Of a stretch of DNA of 37,003 nucleotides, positions 11,201 to 23,200 are shown one piece after another (the first letter of the stretch is position 1; each line of letters starts with the position of its first letter). Source of the DNA: Branchiostoma floridae (lineage: Eukaryota; Chordata; Leptocardii; Amphioxiformes; Branchiostomatidae); contig NC_049997.1 of NCBI RefSeq assembly GCF_000003815.2, positions 262,927 to 299,929 of the forward strand, in the 5' to 3' direction. The notes under the pieces were generated by a model. The model ran no database searches and was not told the DNA's origin. It saw nothing but the letters and a program-made list of their open reading frames with translations. The translations under genes were made by a program, and so were the position numbers.

Positions 11201-14200
11201 GCCGTGCAAAGTCGAGTTTGTTTAATTAATGAATTTACATTGCAATGGATGCATATAATAATAAGAGCAAATATTTAAAATTATATGACATCAATGTTCA
11301 AAAGTTTTTCACCTTTTCTTCTGGGTCTTCCGTAGTCCGTTTGGGTGATGTTGCATATTTCTTTGGGTCTGAAACTCAGATTCACGTATTATATTTTTAC
11401 TTTCAATCAAACTCCGTAAATATGTCAGTCCGGTGGCAAAATACATGTTTTGATCCCCTGTACAGCCTACTATAGGAAAATGTATTGCAAATTGATAATA
11501 TAAATCATCCATAAACTTTTACCTGTCCTCGATATTTCCTCGATAAGGGGAGGCTTTGTTGTTTTTCCTGCTGAAGTTACTGTGAACAAGAACAACATTC
11601 AATTGATGGTATCATAAATAGTGTTTATTGCTGATAAAACATTCACTCTACGTCTTATTTTAATATGAAATCATAATCGCAAAGTATTCTATTTTTCTAC
11701 TAAATGGCCCTTAGCTAAATTTGACGGAAGCTTTAACTATGATAATTAATACCTTATAAGCTTAAAGAAATAGCGTGTGTGCTTGTATTGAAATACTTAA
11801 CTAGGCAACGTATGATTTTAAACATCTCACTATAATGTGTAGCAGTCCGTTGGCTTCTTGTCGTTTTGTCAGCCGAAACAGACGTTGATTTTATTTCTTC
11901 CGTAGTGGTTTCTAAAATGGTGAAAAAAGCATAGTTCATAAACAAAATGCATAAAATATATATGAGAGGCCGCATAAAATGGTTAAAAAACAAGATTGCT
12001 AGATTTTTAGATAGACTCCATAAACATTGTAGCAAAAATTAATTCGACAAAATATGGTCTCTCAGCCAGAATGCCTTTTTTTCTGTGTTCAATGTGCAAA
12101 ATGTGCACATATGTTAACTGTGCACTGTGGTTGACTGGTATCACGTACTAAGTTGATTATGTCATGGCTATCACATTGGTGCCACTTTTACTAGTTTCCC
12201 TTCTATAATGACGTTTTTGGCTACACCTCAATAAGTTAAAGTCTTCAAGTTTAATCACGATAATCACTTCCCATTTTGGGAGTTTTCTCGTCACTTAGAC
12301 CATGTTTGGAGGTAAACAAAAATGCTCTTTTTTCAGGTTAAATGCTTAAGTGGAAATTAAAAAGCGCGCTCATGTCATTCATAGAATTTACTGACTGTGG
12401 CATCACCTATAGTTTACAAGTGTGACAATCAAGAGCGCAATGAAATTGGTAAAATATGTATGGAGACTTGCAATGTCCCATCTGTGTTGTTAAAAATTAA
12501 GTACCTTCTATATTCTCTGTTGTTGGCGACTCTGTCGTCCATAATGTCGAAGAGATCAGTGAAGTAGTGAAACTATCCGCTGTGGAAGCTTCAGTCGTTG
12601 TGTGTGGCACTACAACAGTGCTGTCCTCTACTGACGGCAAAGACCCTTTATTGAAAAGGAAAACATATGCACGACTTCATCATATAATAGTTGATGAATT
12701 ATGATTTTGAATATAATTCCAACGCTAAATGTACAAAAGCACGCAAAACAATGGAAGTGCTAAGTATATAAAATGCAATGTGAAACAGCTGTATGGATTT
12801 TCTATACATCTATATATCATTTTCTACTGAAAAAGGTATCGTACGATTATAATTCCTTTTATACGGTTGTCATCATGATACACAACATCTCTGTATCTGT
12901 AACAAAAACATACACTATACCTGTACTATTTGAATAAGTGATGTCCACACTACGACCATGCTCGCCGAAGGACGCCATCTTGATGACGTATGTAGTTTCC
13001 GGTACCAGACCAGTGACGTTATAGAACGTTTGGTGCCCATCAACCCTGTATTGAATACATTTGACTTAACCATACTCGTATGAAGAACAAATTGTGGCAT
13101 TTCGTAATGTTTTTGAGATTAGTCAACATATGAATAAACATTTTGCAACAGTTCTAAAATAATAAAGTATTTCAAATTTTGCACACTAAAGAATACGTTG
13201 ATAATGTCTAAATATCCTTTCTTAGGTTTTAGTTGCTTCATTTACAAGACAAATGATTAACTCTTCCAAAAAAATGATCATTGAAAGGGATCTTGTACGC
13301 ATGAAACTCACTGCCTGCTTTACATGCTTATATGTTCTTCCCGGAACATAATTTTGATCTCAATGCTAAGCTTTTTCACCTTAGCAACGTTCCGTCTCCG
13401 CCATGTTCGTCTGAAATGTCTAGGCTGTAGTACAGGATGTTTGCCACAGGTGGCGCCCATTCCAGGAACAGCCATACCGTGGAGGACTCCGTGGCTCTCA
13501 GACTCGACGGCGGATCTGTGTCTAAAGAATGAAATAGGGTTACGACAAGTCCATATCCTCTTTCGGTAGAAAGGAGCAATAATTAAGTGTTGAAAGTTGA
13601 AGGTGATGTGGCAGGAATGTTATAGAAAATTTTGCTTTCCGTAGTGTATTCGACGTAATGAAGATCGGGATTTTTTAAGAAATGTAACATTTTTGCTCAC
13701 AGCGATCAAGCATTTCAATAATTTTAGGCACATTTAAATAATACGACCCTAGTTTCTAAACTGTGCTATACTAAGAAGCCTCAATGACTCACCTGTTACG
13801 TCACTTATACTGACGGCGATGCTCCTCCCCACCTTGCTAACGGCCACCAAGTCTATGTCATACAGAGTACCAGGAACCAGACCTGTCAGTTCATAACTGT
13901 CTACATCCCCTGACGTCATCCCGGAAGTACTCCTTCCATTTTCGTTTGTGTAAGTTATGTTGTAAGCGATAAGGACAGCTTGAGGTGGTGTCCATGAGAT
14001 TGTTATGGCGCTGGTTGTCTTCTGTGCAACACCTAAAGCTGTAGGACTGTCCGTTTCTGAAAATAAAGTTTGTTTTTGTAACATTAGATAAAAATACATT
14101 ACAGTATCATTGTAAAACCAATGTCTTGCTTACGACCCAAGAGTAAAGACTTTATTAAGATCTCTACATAGTGATCAGCGTAGATCAAAATAGATAACTT

Positions 14201-17200
14201 TAAAAAGGTGGTCTCTTATAGCTTATTTAACCCTATTAAGAAAAGGCTTTTTTGTCAATCTCTAACTTCTGTAACTCTTAATCATATGGCCACCAAATTT
14301 TAAGAGAATGATTTAGATATAATATTTGAAGACTTTAGGACGCCATTATGACGTATGAATGGCGTCATCAATTTAAGGTATTTAGTAGTAAACTTCAAGA
14401 TATGCTACGAAAATGTGGAATCGAAAATAACAAATTTTGTGAAAAATGCCTGTCAACAAACAAAATGTTCCAAACTTTTTATACTTCTTGGCAACTTAAT
14501 TTTAGGAAATTTGGGGGGCTCTAGAGTAAGCCGTTATGGCGACATTGAAAGTTGGCTCAAAAGTACCTCCCTCCCCAGTCTGAATAGGGATGAGGTTATT
14601 TGATCCAGCTACATGGCCTTTTGAGAGCTATTTCTTCCACCTCACTTTCAAGAGGCTTTAAATACATATATGCATTAAATTTCTAACAAGAAAGACACAC
14701 AGTGTTCAATTCAAAGGCCGTTAGGGGCAGTACTTTGATAAACTACATTTGCACCAATACATCCACCCAATATTGAGATGCGCTTTCTTACTTGTTCCAA
14801 CAGTAAGGTTCACGGCTGGACCCTCGTTTTGCCTGTTGATGCTTGTGGCTGATATCACATACTCTGTGCCAGGGTTGAGGTCAATGAACGTCAGGTCAGT
14901 CTGACCTGTGGGCACTAGCTGTGTGAACAGGCTCTCAAAAGTATCACTGCGCCTTATCCACATCTTATGGTGGAGAGCGAGAGAGTCAATCCTCTGCTTC
15001 CACGAGGCTGTAACGGACGTTTCTGTGATGTATGTAATCCTAAGATCTTCAGGTGGGGGCGTCACTATCAGAAAAGGTGAAACATACAAGTTAACAAAAT
15101 AAATACAAACAGGGCTTAAGGTGAGAGACTAGGGGTAGGTACCGGTACAGAAAATTCCGGTCCAGGTTTGGTCCAGGTCCGGAGGATCAGGTCCAGGTCC
15201 GGACCTGAACCTGATTCAATATGTTAGAACTTGTAAATGTACGGTACTGTAAACAATGGCCCATTTCAAGAAATATGTTTAGCGGAGTACAAGGCTTACT
15301 GCCTTTGCACGATTGAGAGTGAAACTTTGTATAAATTACTATAGAATCTACTCCACTTCGCTCTTGTTATTCTCCTCGACCAGTAAGCCCCAAAACCTGT
15401 GAATACCTGATCATATAATCTGTTCAATTTCCAATAGGGCCAAAATCCGCTCCACCGATTGTTTTCAGGTCCGGTTTCAGGTCCAATAAGAAAAAAAACT
15501 GTTTGGTACCGGTACACCGTACACCGTACCGGTACCCACCCCTAGTACAGATGGATATCAATATGAAAAAAAGTTAAATGTAATTATTAAACTCACATGT
15601 CAAACAAATGATGTTAACTGGTAAGCTTTCCTTATACATCCCAACAGCCACGAGAGTCACACTGTATTCCCGGTCAGGTGCGACATCATTGAGAACGTGT
15701 TTCTCATTTTCCGGACCCATGTCTTCTGAGACTACGTCAGAAAGACTGCCACTAACGAGAGTGTAGTTTACTCTGTATCCGCTAAGGGGCGCACTCGGCT
15801 TTACCCAGCTTATGGTGAGTGAAGTACAAGTTGCCGTTGAGCAGATAAGAGACTGTGGAAGGTCCGTTTCTGAAACATACAAACAAACGAAACATGTTTA
15901 CTGTTCGGTCACTAAAAAGGCTTAGGTCCCAATTCTCAACCCGGGCCTGGCCAGGTAGCTTTCGAAAAATATGATAAAACACAAAGACCGTCAAAAAAAT
16001 CATGAGCAGAATCTGTGTATTTTTCTTGATAAACAATATCATTTTTCGTTTCCACAAACATCCCGGCCGGGCCCAAGTTTGGATATGGGACCAAAGCCTT
16101 AGTCTAGTAGCTATGAATTCGAATACACGCTATTTTCCTCAAATGCTTTCATTACAATAAATTGTGGATTTAACACCCGAAACTTTACCAAAAATAAATG
16201 CAAGTAAAGTGATAAAAATCACTTTTAGTACGTAAAAACGTTACCAGTTATGCACTGGATAAAGACACCAGCACTTTCAGATGTAGAGAAGACGTTGTGA
16301 ACCGTAACGTTGTATTTAGAACCGCTCTTCAAACCGTCAATGGTGACGTTGACAATGCTGCTTCTTTCTTCAGATGACGTCAACAACTTTGTTGAATTCA
16401 CGTCATTGAAAGCGTGCTGATACCAAATATGGTATCCTGAGACAAAACAGACGGAAGGCCTCATCCAATGGAGTGAGAAGGAATCTGCCGTCTCAGAGCT
16501 GCATGTCACGTTCTCTGGTACCGGTGGGAGTACTAAGATGGCACACACATAAAAGAATTAGATGCTAAGAACACACTCAGCTCTTTGAACAAAGCTTTTC
16601 AGTACGAATCTGACATCGGAAACGTGATACTTTCATGAGGCATCCTAATGTTCTTATATTCTATTTCAATGGCTTTTGTATTTCTTTACCTGATGAGTAT
16701 CCGTAGAGCTCCAGTTCTATAAGTATCGGCTGCCAGCCTGACATGGTCTGAGTGATCAGGAACCTCCAGTACCGCGCTGTTCCCTGGAACCCGCCGAACT
16801 CCTGCCGCTGGTTGGTCCCTCCCTGTACGTTAGTAACGGTTACTACGTTCTTCCAGTCGTACGGACTCCCAACCTGTGACTTTTGCAAAATGAAGGCTAC
16901 AATGTCATGGTAGTTGTCTCCGTAGTTGTTGACTGCGATGCGGGACAGAGTATGAGGCTCCGTGAGGTCCAGTACGATGTACCAGTTGTTGTAGTACTGA
17001 ACCGTATCCAGTGGGTTCCACCAGGTCCCGGTGTCCCCATCCAAGGTTTTTGCGGCATCATACGGCACTCCGTTGTTTACCCAAGGTGTACCGGCGGAGT
17101 CCACAACCCAGGAGGAGTTCCGATCCAGCCAATCACCTGGGAAAGAGGATGTACAATCGTTAAGTTAGCTCTATGAAATGAGGGAAGTTAAAAGCACATA

Positions 17201-20200
17201 AAAGGTACACATAACAGGGCACATTAAAGGGTGATGTACTTTGTGTCACAGGTGACGGAGATAAAACAAGAAGGGTAAGAGACGTAAAAGACGTAATATT
17301 TATCATTTTACGAAAAGTTAATACGTATGAAAACAACATCACGTTCATCCAGCATACTATGGCAATATATTTGAATGTTTAAAAAATACGGGACCTATAT
17401 ACGTGACGTTTTACCTAAAGTCACGTCACATGGGACGTAAGATACGCGACGTCCGACCTATTACAGACACTTCACAGGCTACGTGCAAGATACGTGACGT
17501 ATCTTTATCAATAACTTAGTTAACGATTTAGTGGCTGATGACTGATGTCTTTGTAAAATGTACGTGACGTGTTTTAATAGATCCATTGGCATCACGTCAC
17601 CTGTGAAACAAAGTCGTCACGTGTGAAACAAAGTACGTGACGTCTTTAACAGATGTCACACGTCACGTCCGACATACCAAAACACGTCAAATGCTCCTTA
17701 ACGTGTGGCATAAGGTACGTGACGTCTTTTACAGACGTCACACGTCACATGGTGCTGTGTGTTTAATCAAAATGTACGTGACGTCTTTTACGTGCAACCT
17801 CAAACATGTCACACTTCTAGTCGTCACACATCAATGTATGCCTCCCTTTATTAATGAAAGTATCATCCAGTATTGACGCCTTGCGGACCTCATTCTGTTC
17901 TAGAAAGAACGCCAACACTTTAAACTCGGCGCTAGCAAACCTTGCCACATGGCTACATTCAAACCGTCTAACACAAAATTTTGATACTACAAAGTGCTGC
18001 ACCACCCCTGAGAACTCAAATTAATTACCCAGGAAACTTGCAGCAAGTGTACCAAATTCAATACCTAGGTGTTCTCCTTGATTGCAATATCTTATATCAT
18101 GGAACAAACACAATGAAATGGTATGTTCCAAGGTATCTCAGAGAATAGGTTTTCGCAATGCGCCTCAGATCATGTCTCATTGTTAAGTTGTTTGTTTGTT
18201 TGTTGGCATCCGTCTGTCTCGGAAGACAATGGTAGGCAGACAGGGTGGGTTTTAAGGCGACCCGTCTGCCTGGCCTGCACTTTTTAAGGTGAAGGAGGGG
18301 TGTGCACGTCCTTCTCCACCACCCTCTCGTCCACTGGCGCACTAAGTCCTACAGGGGCAATTGTTTGCAACGTGTACCACATTGTTAAGTTAATATAGCA
18401 AGTATGTTATACAGATCTATGATATACGACAACTGGACAATTAACCAGACAAACCCCATTGCTTCACAAACACCAATAACACTAACACAGCTGACCACAG
18501 CCCTTTCGCATCCAGATGTCTAACTCACTAGAACACACTACCAGCTGACTTTAGGCAAGTTTATGTAGCCTCATGTAGCATACTGACCTCCACTCCATCT
18601 CTTGGCTTTCTTGGTTTTGACTTTCGAAGGTTTTTGGACTTGAGTGATAGGCATTGATTTTGTTTTGACTCTTTGGCTTTCATGTGATCTACTTTATGTT
18701 GTCCACTGGTGTTTTGACTGAACATGTTCTGTAATACTTACATGTATGGCGGGCCCCCTTATAAATTCACGTAGCATGTGATATATACGTGAAGCCGATC
18801 CGCTACAAACACGTCAGTTTCACATATGTCACAGACTATGAACTCACCTTTTTTACACGCATCCCGCACCGCCGCAACTTGTTCTTTATTCATGGCGAAG
18901 TCGTACAGCTGCAGACAGGCGACACGACCCGAGAAGTACCGACTATCTCCGTCCCGCACCCCCACCCGGACAAAGTACTGACTTGCGAGTTCGGCAACCG
19001 GAATGTGTGTTTCACGGACCAGCTCGCCGTTGCTCCAGAGGGCTGCCTTCCCCGTGGCTCTGTCGTAGGTTGCACCCACATAGTTCCAGGCGTTCCGCTG
19101 CAGCGCGTCCGCAATGATCTCAGGTGGATTGTGTCCATCTCTGCCTACCGGCCTACAGAAGGCGTTGATTAAATCATTCAGTTGAAAAGAAATCGACCTA
19201 AATCTTTAAAAAGTGTGGCAATGAAAACTATTGCCATGGCGACGGTTTTATTGTTTATAAGTATCAATGATTGTTGTTGCATGTTCAACTTAATGTACAT
19301 GTTGCTGCCAAATGTCGCAAAAATGAAATTTTCGCCATTTAATACTATAATAACAATTTCTCATTAATTATGCAAATTAAGTAACAGTTTGCATAATTGA
19401 TGCCTTTCGACATTTCCGTCCTTTCTAGTTTCATATGTCATGTTTAAGTGTCCTAGTATTATTAAATACTGTGGCTTGATAAACTGTGCTCATTAATTAT
19501 GCAAATTAGCCCCTGGTTTGCATAAATACCCCTTGAAAATGGAAGGCATTTCCGAAGTTATCTACATATCAAAAATCACGTTGATCCGTCAACCCCTTAC
19601 CGAGTTATTCCCTTCCAAAAGGATGGTGCAATCGCGCACGCGCGGACGAATTGCTGTGGAATTTCGGGAATTTTTGCCAATCAGTAATATACTTAACAGT
19701 AAGCCTAATATTCTTTCTTTTTTAGTTACATTTGGCATATGTTTTTAGTGTTCTAAAAAGAAATGTAATGTATTTATAAATCGTCCTCATTAATCATGCA
19801 AATTAGCCCCTGATTTGCATGACTAGCATTTGATTATGTAAAGCATCACTGAAGCTATCTGCGTTCCAAATATCATGAAGATCCGTCAACCCATTCCCGA
19901 GTTATTTCCCTCTAACGGGATATTGCAGCTACGCAGGCGTGGAAAAATTCCTAACATGCCTGCATGCAAACGGACGCACACTATACTAGTAGGCTAGCCC
20001 CTGAGGCGTCGCCAAAAAGTAGAAGAAAAGCTAGCAGTAAAAGAGGCAGCAAGGGTAAGTAGATGAAGATAATAATAAACATCAGTGGATAGAAGGTAAT
20101 TCTAAAGGATTAATTCTCTGTGTCTGGTAAGAAAACTTACCGCATGTAAAGCTGCTGTGCAGACACCTGCCAAAAGTGTAATGCCCAGTTGTTGTTCCCC

Positions 20201-23200
20201 ACATAGTCGAAGATCGGTCCATACTCTCCGGTAGGATAGATGTGGACCAGTATGGTGAAGGAGTAGCGCACATCCAACCTGCCGTTGTTGGGAATCTCGA
20301 TGTAGGAATTTGTAGTTCCCGAAAACAGGAAAGCTCCGTCGGCGTCTCCGTACGGACCTGGGACTAGCTGGGTTCCTGTTGCTGCCCCGTCATTTCCGTT
20401 TCCGGTGATGTCTGATGCCCCATGCTGTGCGTTCAAGGGCCACAAACCAACTGCTGCAGCTGCAGAAAACAACATGAAAATTAAACCGAAGGTAAAACCC
20501 ACTACGTACATTACATCTTGTCTGTAAGGCGCCTGTGTAAGCATGGCGGTTCCCGCAGCACCCGTGAAGCGGTACCACTCTCCGACAAACCCACGGTGGC
20601 AGCAAAAATCGTTGCCATATTGGACGTTCCTTATTCAGTACAATGAAGCTGCTGTATATTTATGGACCTGAAAAAACGGGAATGAATACAATCCATCGGC
20701 CCTCCAGATTGAAATGTAAACTTTAGGTAAGGGTTTGTCACAAGTAGCATCATTTACGTTAGGAGTCAGCTGTATAGAGGATTTTTTTTAGGTGGTTAGA
20801 CCTTCTACCGATACGTCCATAAGATATACATTTTGGGTCTGAGACTAGACAGAAAGCTCGTGTTCCTGATGTATGTTACAGGAAGCTCGTGTTCCTGATG
20901 TATGTTACAGAAAGCTCGTGTTCCTGATGTATGTTACAGGAAGCGCGTGTTTCTGATGTATGTTACAGAAAGCGCGTGTTCCTGATGTATGTTACAGGAA
21001 GCGCGTGTTCCTGATGTATGTTACAGAAAGCTCGTGTTCCTGATGTATGTTACAGAAAGCGCGTGTTTCTGATGTATGTTACAGAAAGCGCGTGTTTCTG
21101 ATGTATGTTACAGAAAGCGCGTGTTCCTGATGCATGTTACAGAAAGCGCGTGTTTCTGATGTATGTTACAGAAAGCGCGTGTTCCTGATGTATGTTACAG
21201 AAAGCGCGTGTTCCTGATGTATGTTACAGAAAGCGCGTGTTCCTGATGTATGTTACAAGAAGCGCGTGGGTTCATAATTAGATTAGATCTCAGCTCTCCT
21301 AGTCTCAGGTCACTTTGCCATAACCGTAACCATGGGGACAGCTCGAACAGAAAGGCAGGCCATTTGACATCTGTAAAACACGCCACATACTTTGTGTCAC
21401 ACGTGACGTGAATTTGAGTGAGTGAGTGATCACGACAATGCTTTTCTTTACCTGATGAGTATCCGTAGAGCTCCAGTTCTATAAGTATCGGCTGCCAGCC
21501 TGACATGGTCTGAGTGATCAGGAACCTCCAGTACCGCGCTGTTCCCTGGAAACCGTCGAACTCCTGGCGCTGGTTGGTCCCTCCCTGTACGTTAGTAACG
21601 GACATGGCGTCTTCCCAGCAGTACGGACTCCCTACCTGTGACTTTTGCAACTTGAAGGCTGCAATGTCATGGTAGTTGTCTCCGTAGTTGTTGACTGCGA
21701 TGCGGGACAGAGTATGAGGCTTCGTGAGGTCCAGTACGATGTACCAGTTGTTGTAGTACTGAACTGTATCCAGTGGGTTCCAGTAGGTCCCAGTGTCCCC
21801 ATCCAAGGTTTTTGCAGCATCATACGGCACTCCGTTGTTTACCCACGGTGTGCCGGCGGAGTCCACAACCCACGAAGAGTTTCGATCCAGCCAGGCACCT
21901 TGGAAAGAGGAAGCACAATTCGATTTACAAAAGGCGGGGCTAAATCACAAGGGTCTGCACCGAGCTGCCATACAGCGCCCCTCAATACGACAGCAATTGC
22001 CCCAGGTGCGGCTATAGAACTGTAGGTTTTGAACCACTTACACCGAGAAGGACCCCTACTCGTTTCGATAAATGCCGTGCGATTTTAACGTGCTAGAGAT
22101 ATGGCTCTCCCCAAACACGGGACCAAGATTGACAAAAAGCCCGGTATCAATAGGGTTAAAAGGTGGTTAATCCAGATTCACGTTTCCTGCTGTCTTACAG
22201 AAGACAGTGTATGCATACCCTCGAAATGAGAGCAAGATGTTGGCTACTTATGCTGGTAACTATACATGTTGACGAATCCGTAAGAATAAATATTTAGAAC
22301 TGACCTTCGCTGGCACTCACATCACGCACGTTCCGATCGGCTGGCTCTTCTGGGCCTTGTAAAGGACCTGTAATAATAGCATTAGTTTGTAACTGTTATA
22401 TTTCTTTAGGCTCAATGAAATACTAATTATTTTACATGTTCTACCATGCTACCCATTGCTAACCATTCATTGACAACATTAAAACAGAATCGCTGACAAA
22501 TTACATACGTCAAAGGAGTAAGGATTTACCATACATCTAAATACGCATTTTGATACCAAAAATACCAGTCACATTTTGTTTTTCCAGTTGTCGAGTTGGA
22601 TGATGATTCCCAAACGTGACAAATTATTATGCTGCAAATAAGCGAAGTAATGAGAATCCATACGACTAGCTTATTACGCTTATGGTAGGTGGCAAAGTTT
22701 AAATTGCCATCAATTGATTATTTCAAATACTTTTAGATTTAAGAAAGTTGTATCCACACCGTAAGGTACATTATAGGTGTTGGACGATCCCTTATCATCT
22801 CGCAAGGTGGCGCTGTGACCTGCTATGCCGTCCTCACCGCCTGGACCTGGTCCCATATTCGGGTTCTGTCGACAACATGGGCGTCAATTGCGTGCCTTAA
22901 ACAAGGGTGCTAAAGCATTAATTTGCACGAACCATTTGATATTCGCACGAACATCACGTAATACGTACATATAGAGGTTTATACCGCCCCAGTCACANNN
23001 NNNNNNNNNNNNNNNNNNNNNNNNNNNNNNNNNNNNNNNNNNNNNNNNNNNNNNNNNNNNNNNNNNNNNNNNNNNNNNNNNNNNNNNNNNNNNNNNNGTG
23101 CCACCCTGTTGTACTGCTTAAAAAGATAATGCTAAATAATGCTAAACGCCCAACAAAAGACACCATCAACTGACGTGCTAACTTGGCTGGGCTAGAAAGA

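Noticed and set aside
12915-13100. Open frame overlapping exon 13 in another frame
   Set aside because: Splice phase from exon 12 and the FN3 pattern fix a different frame; this one is a shadow.
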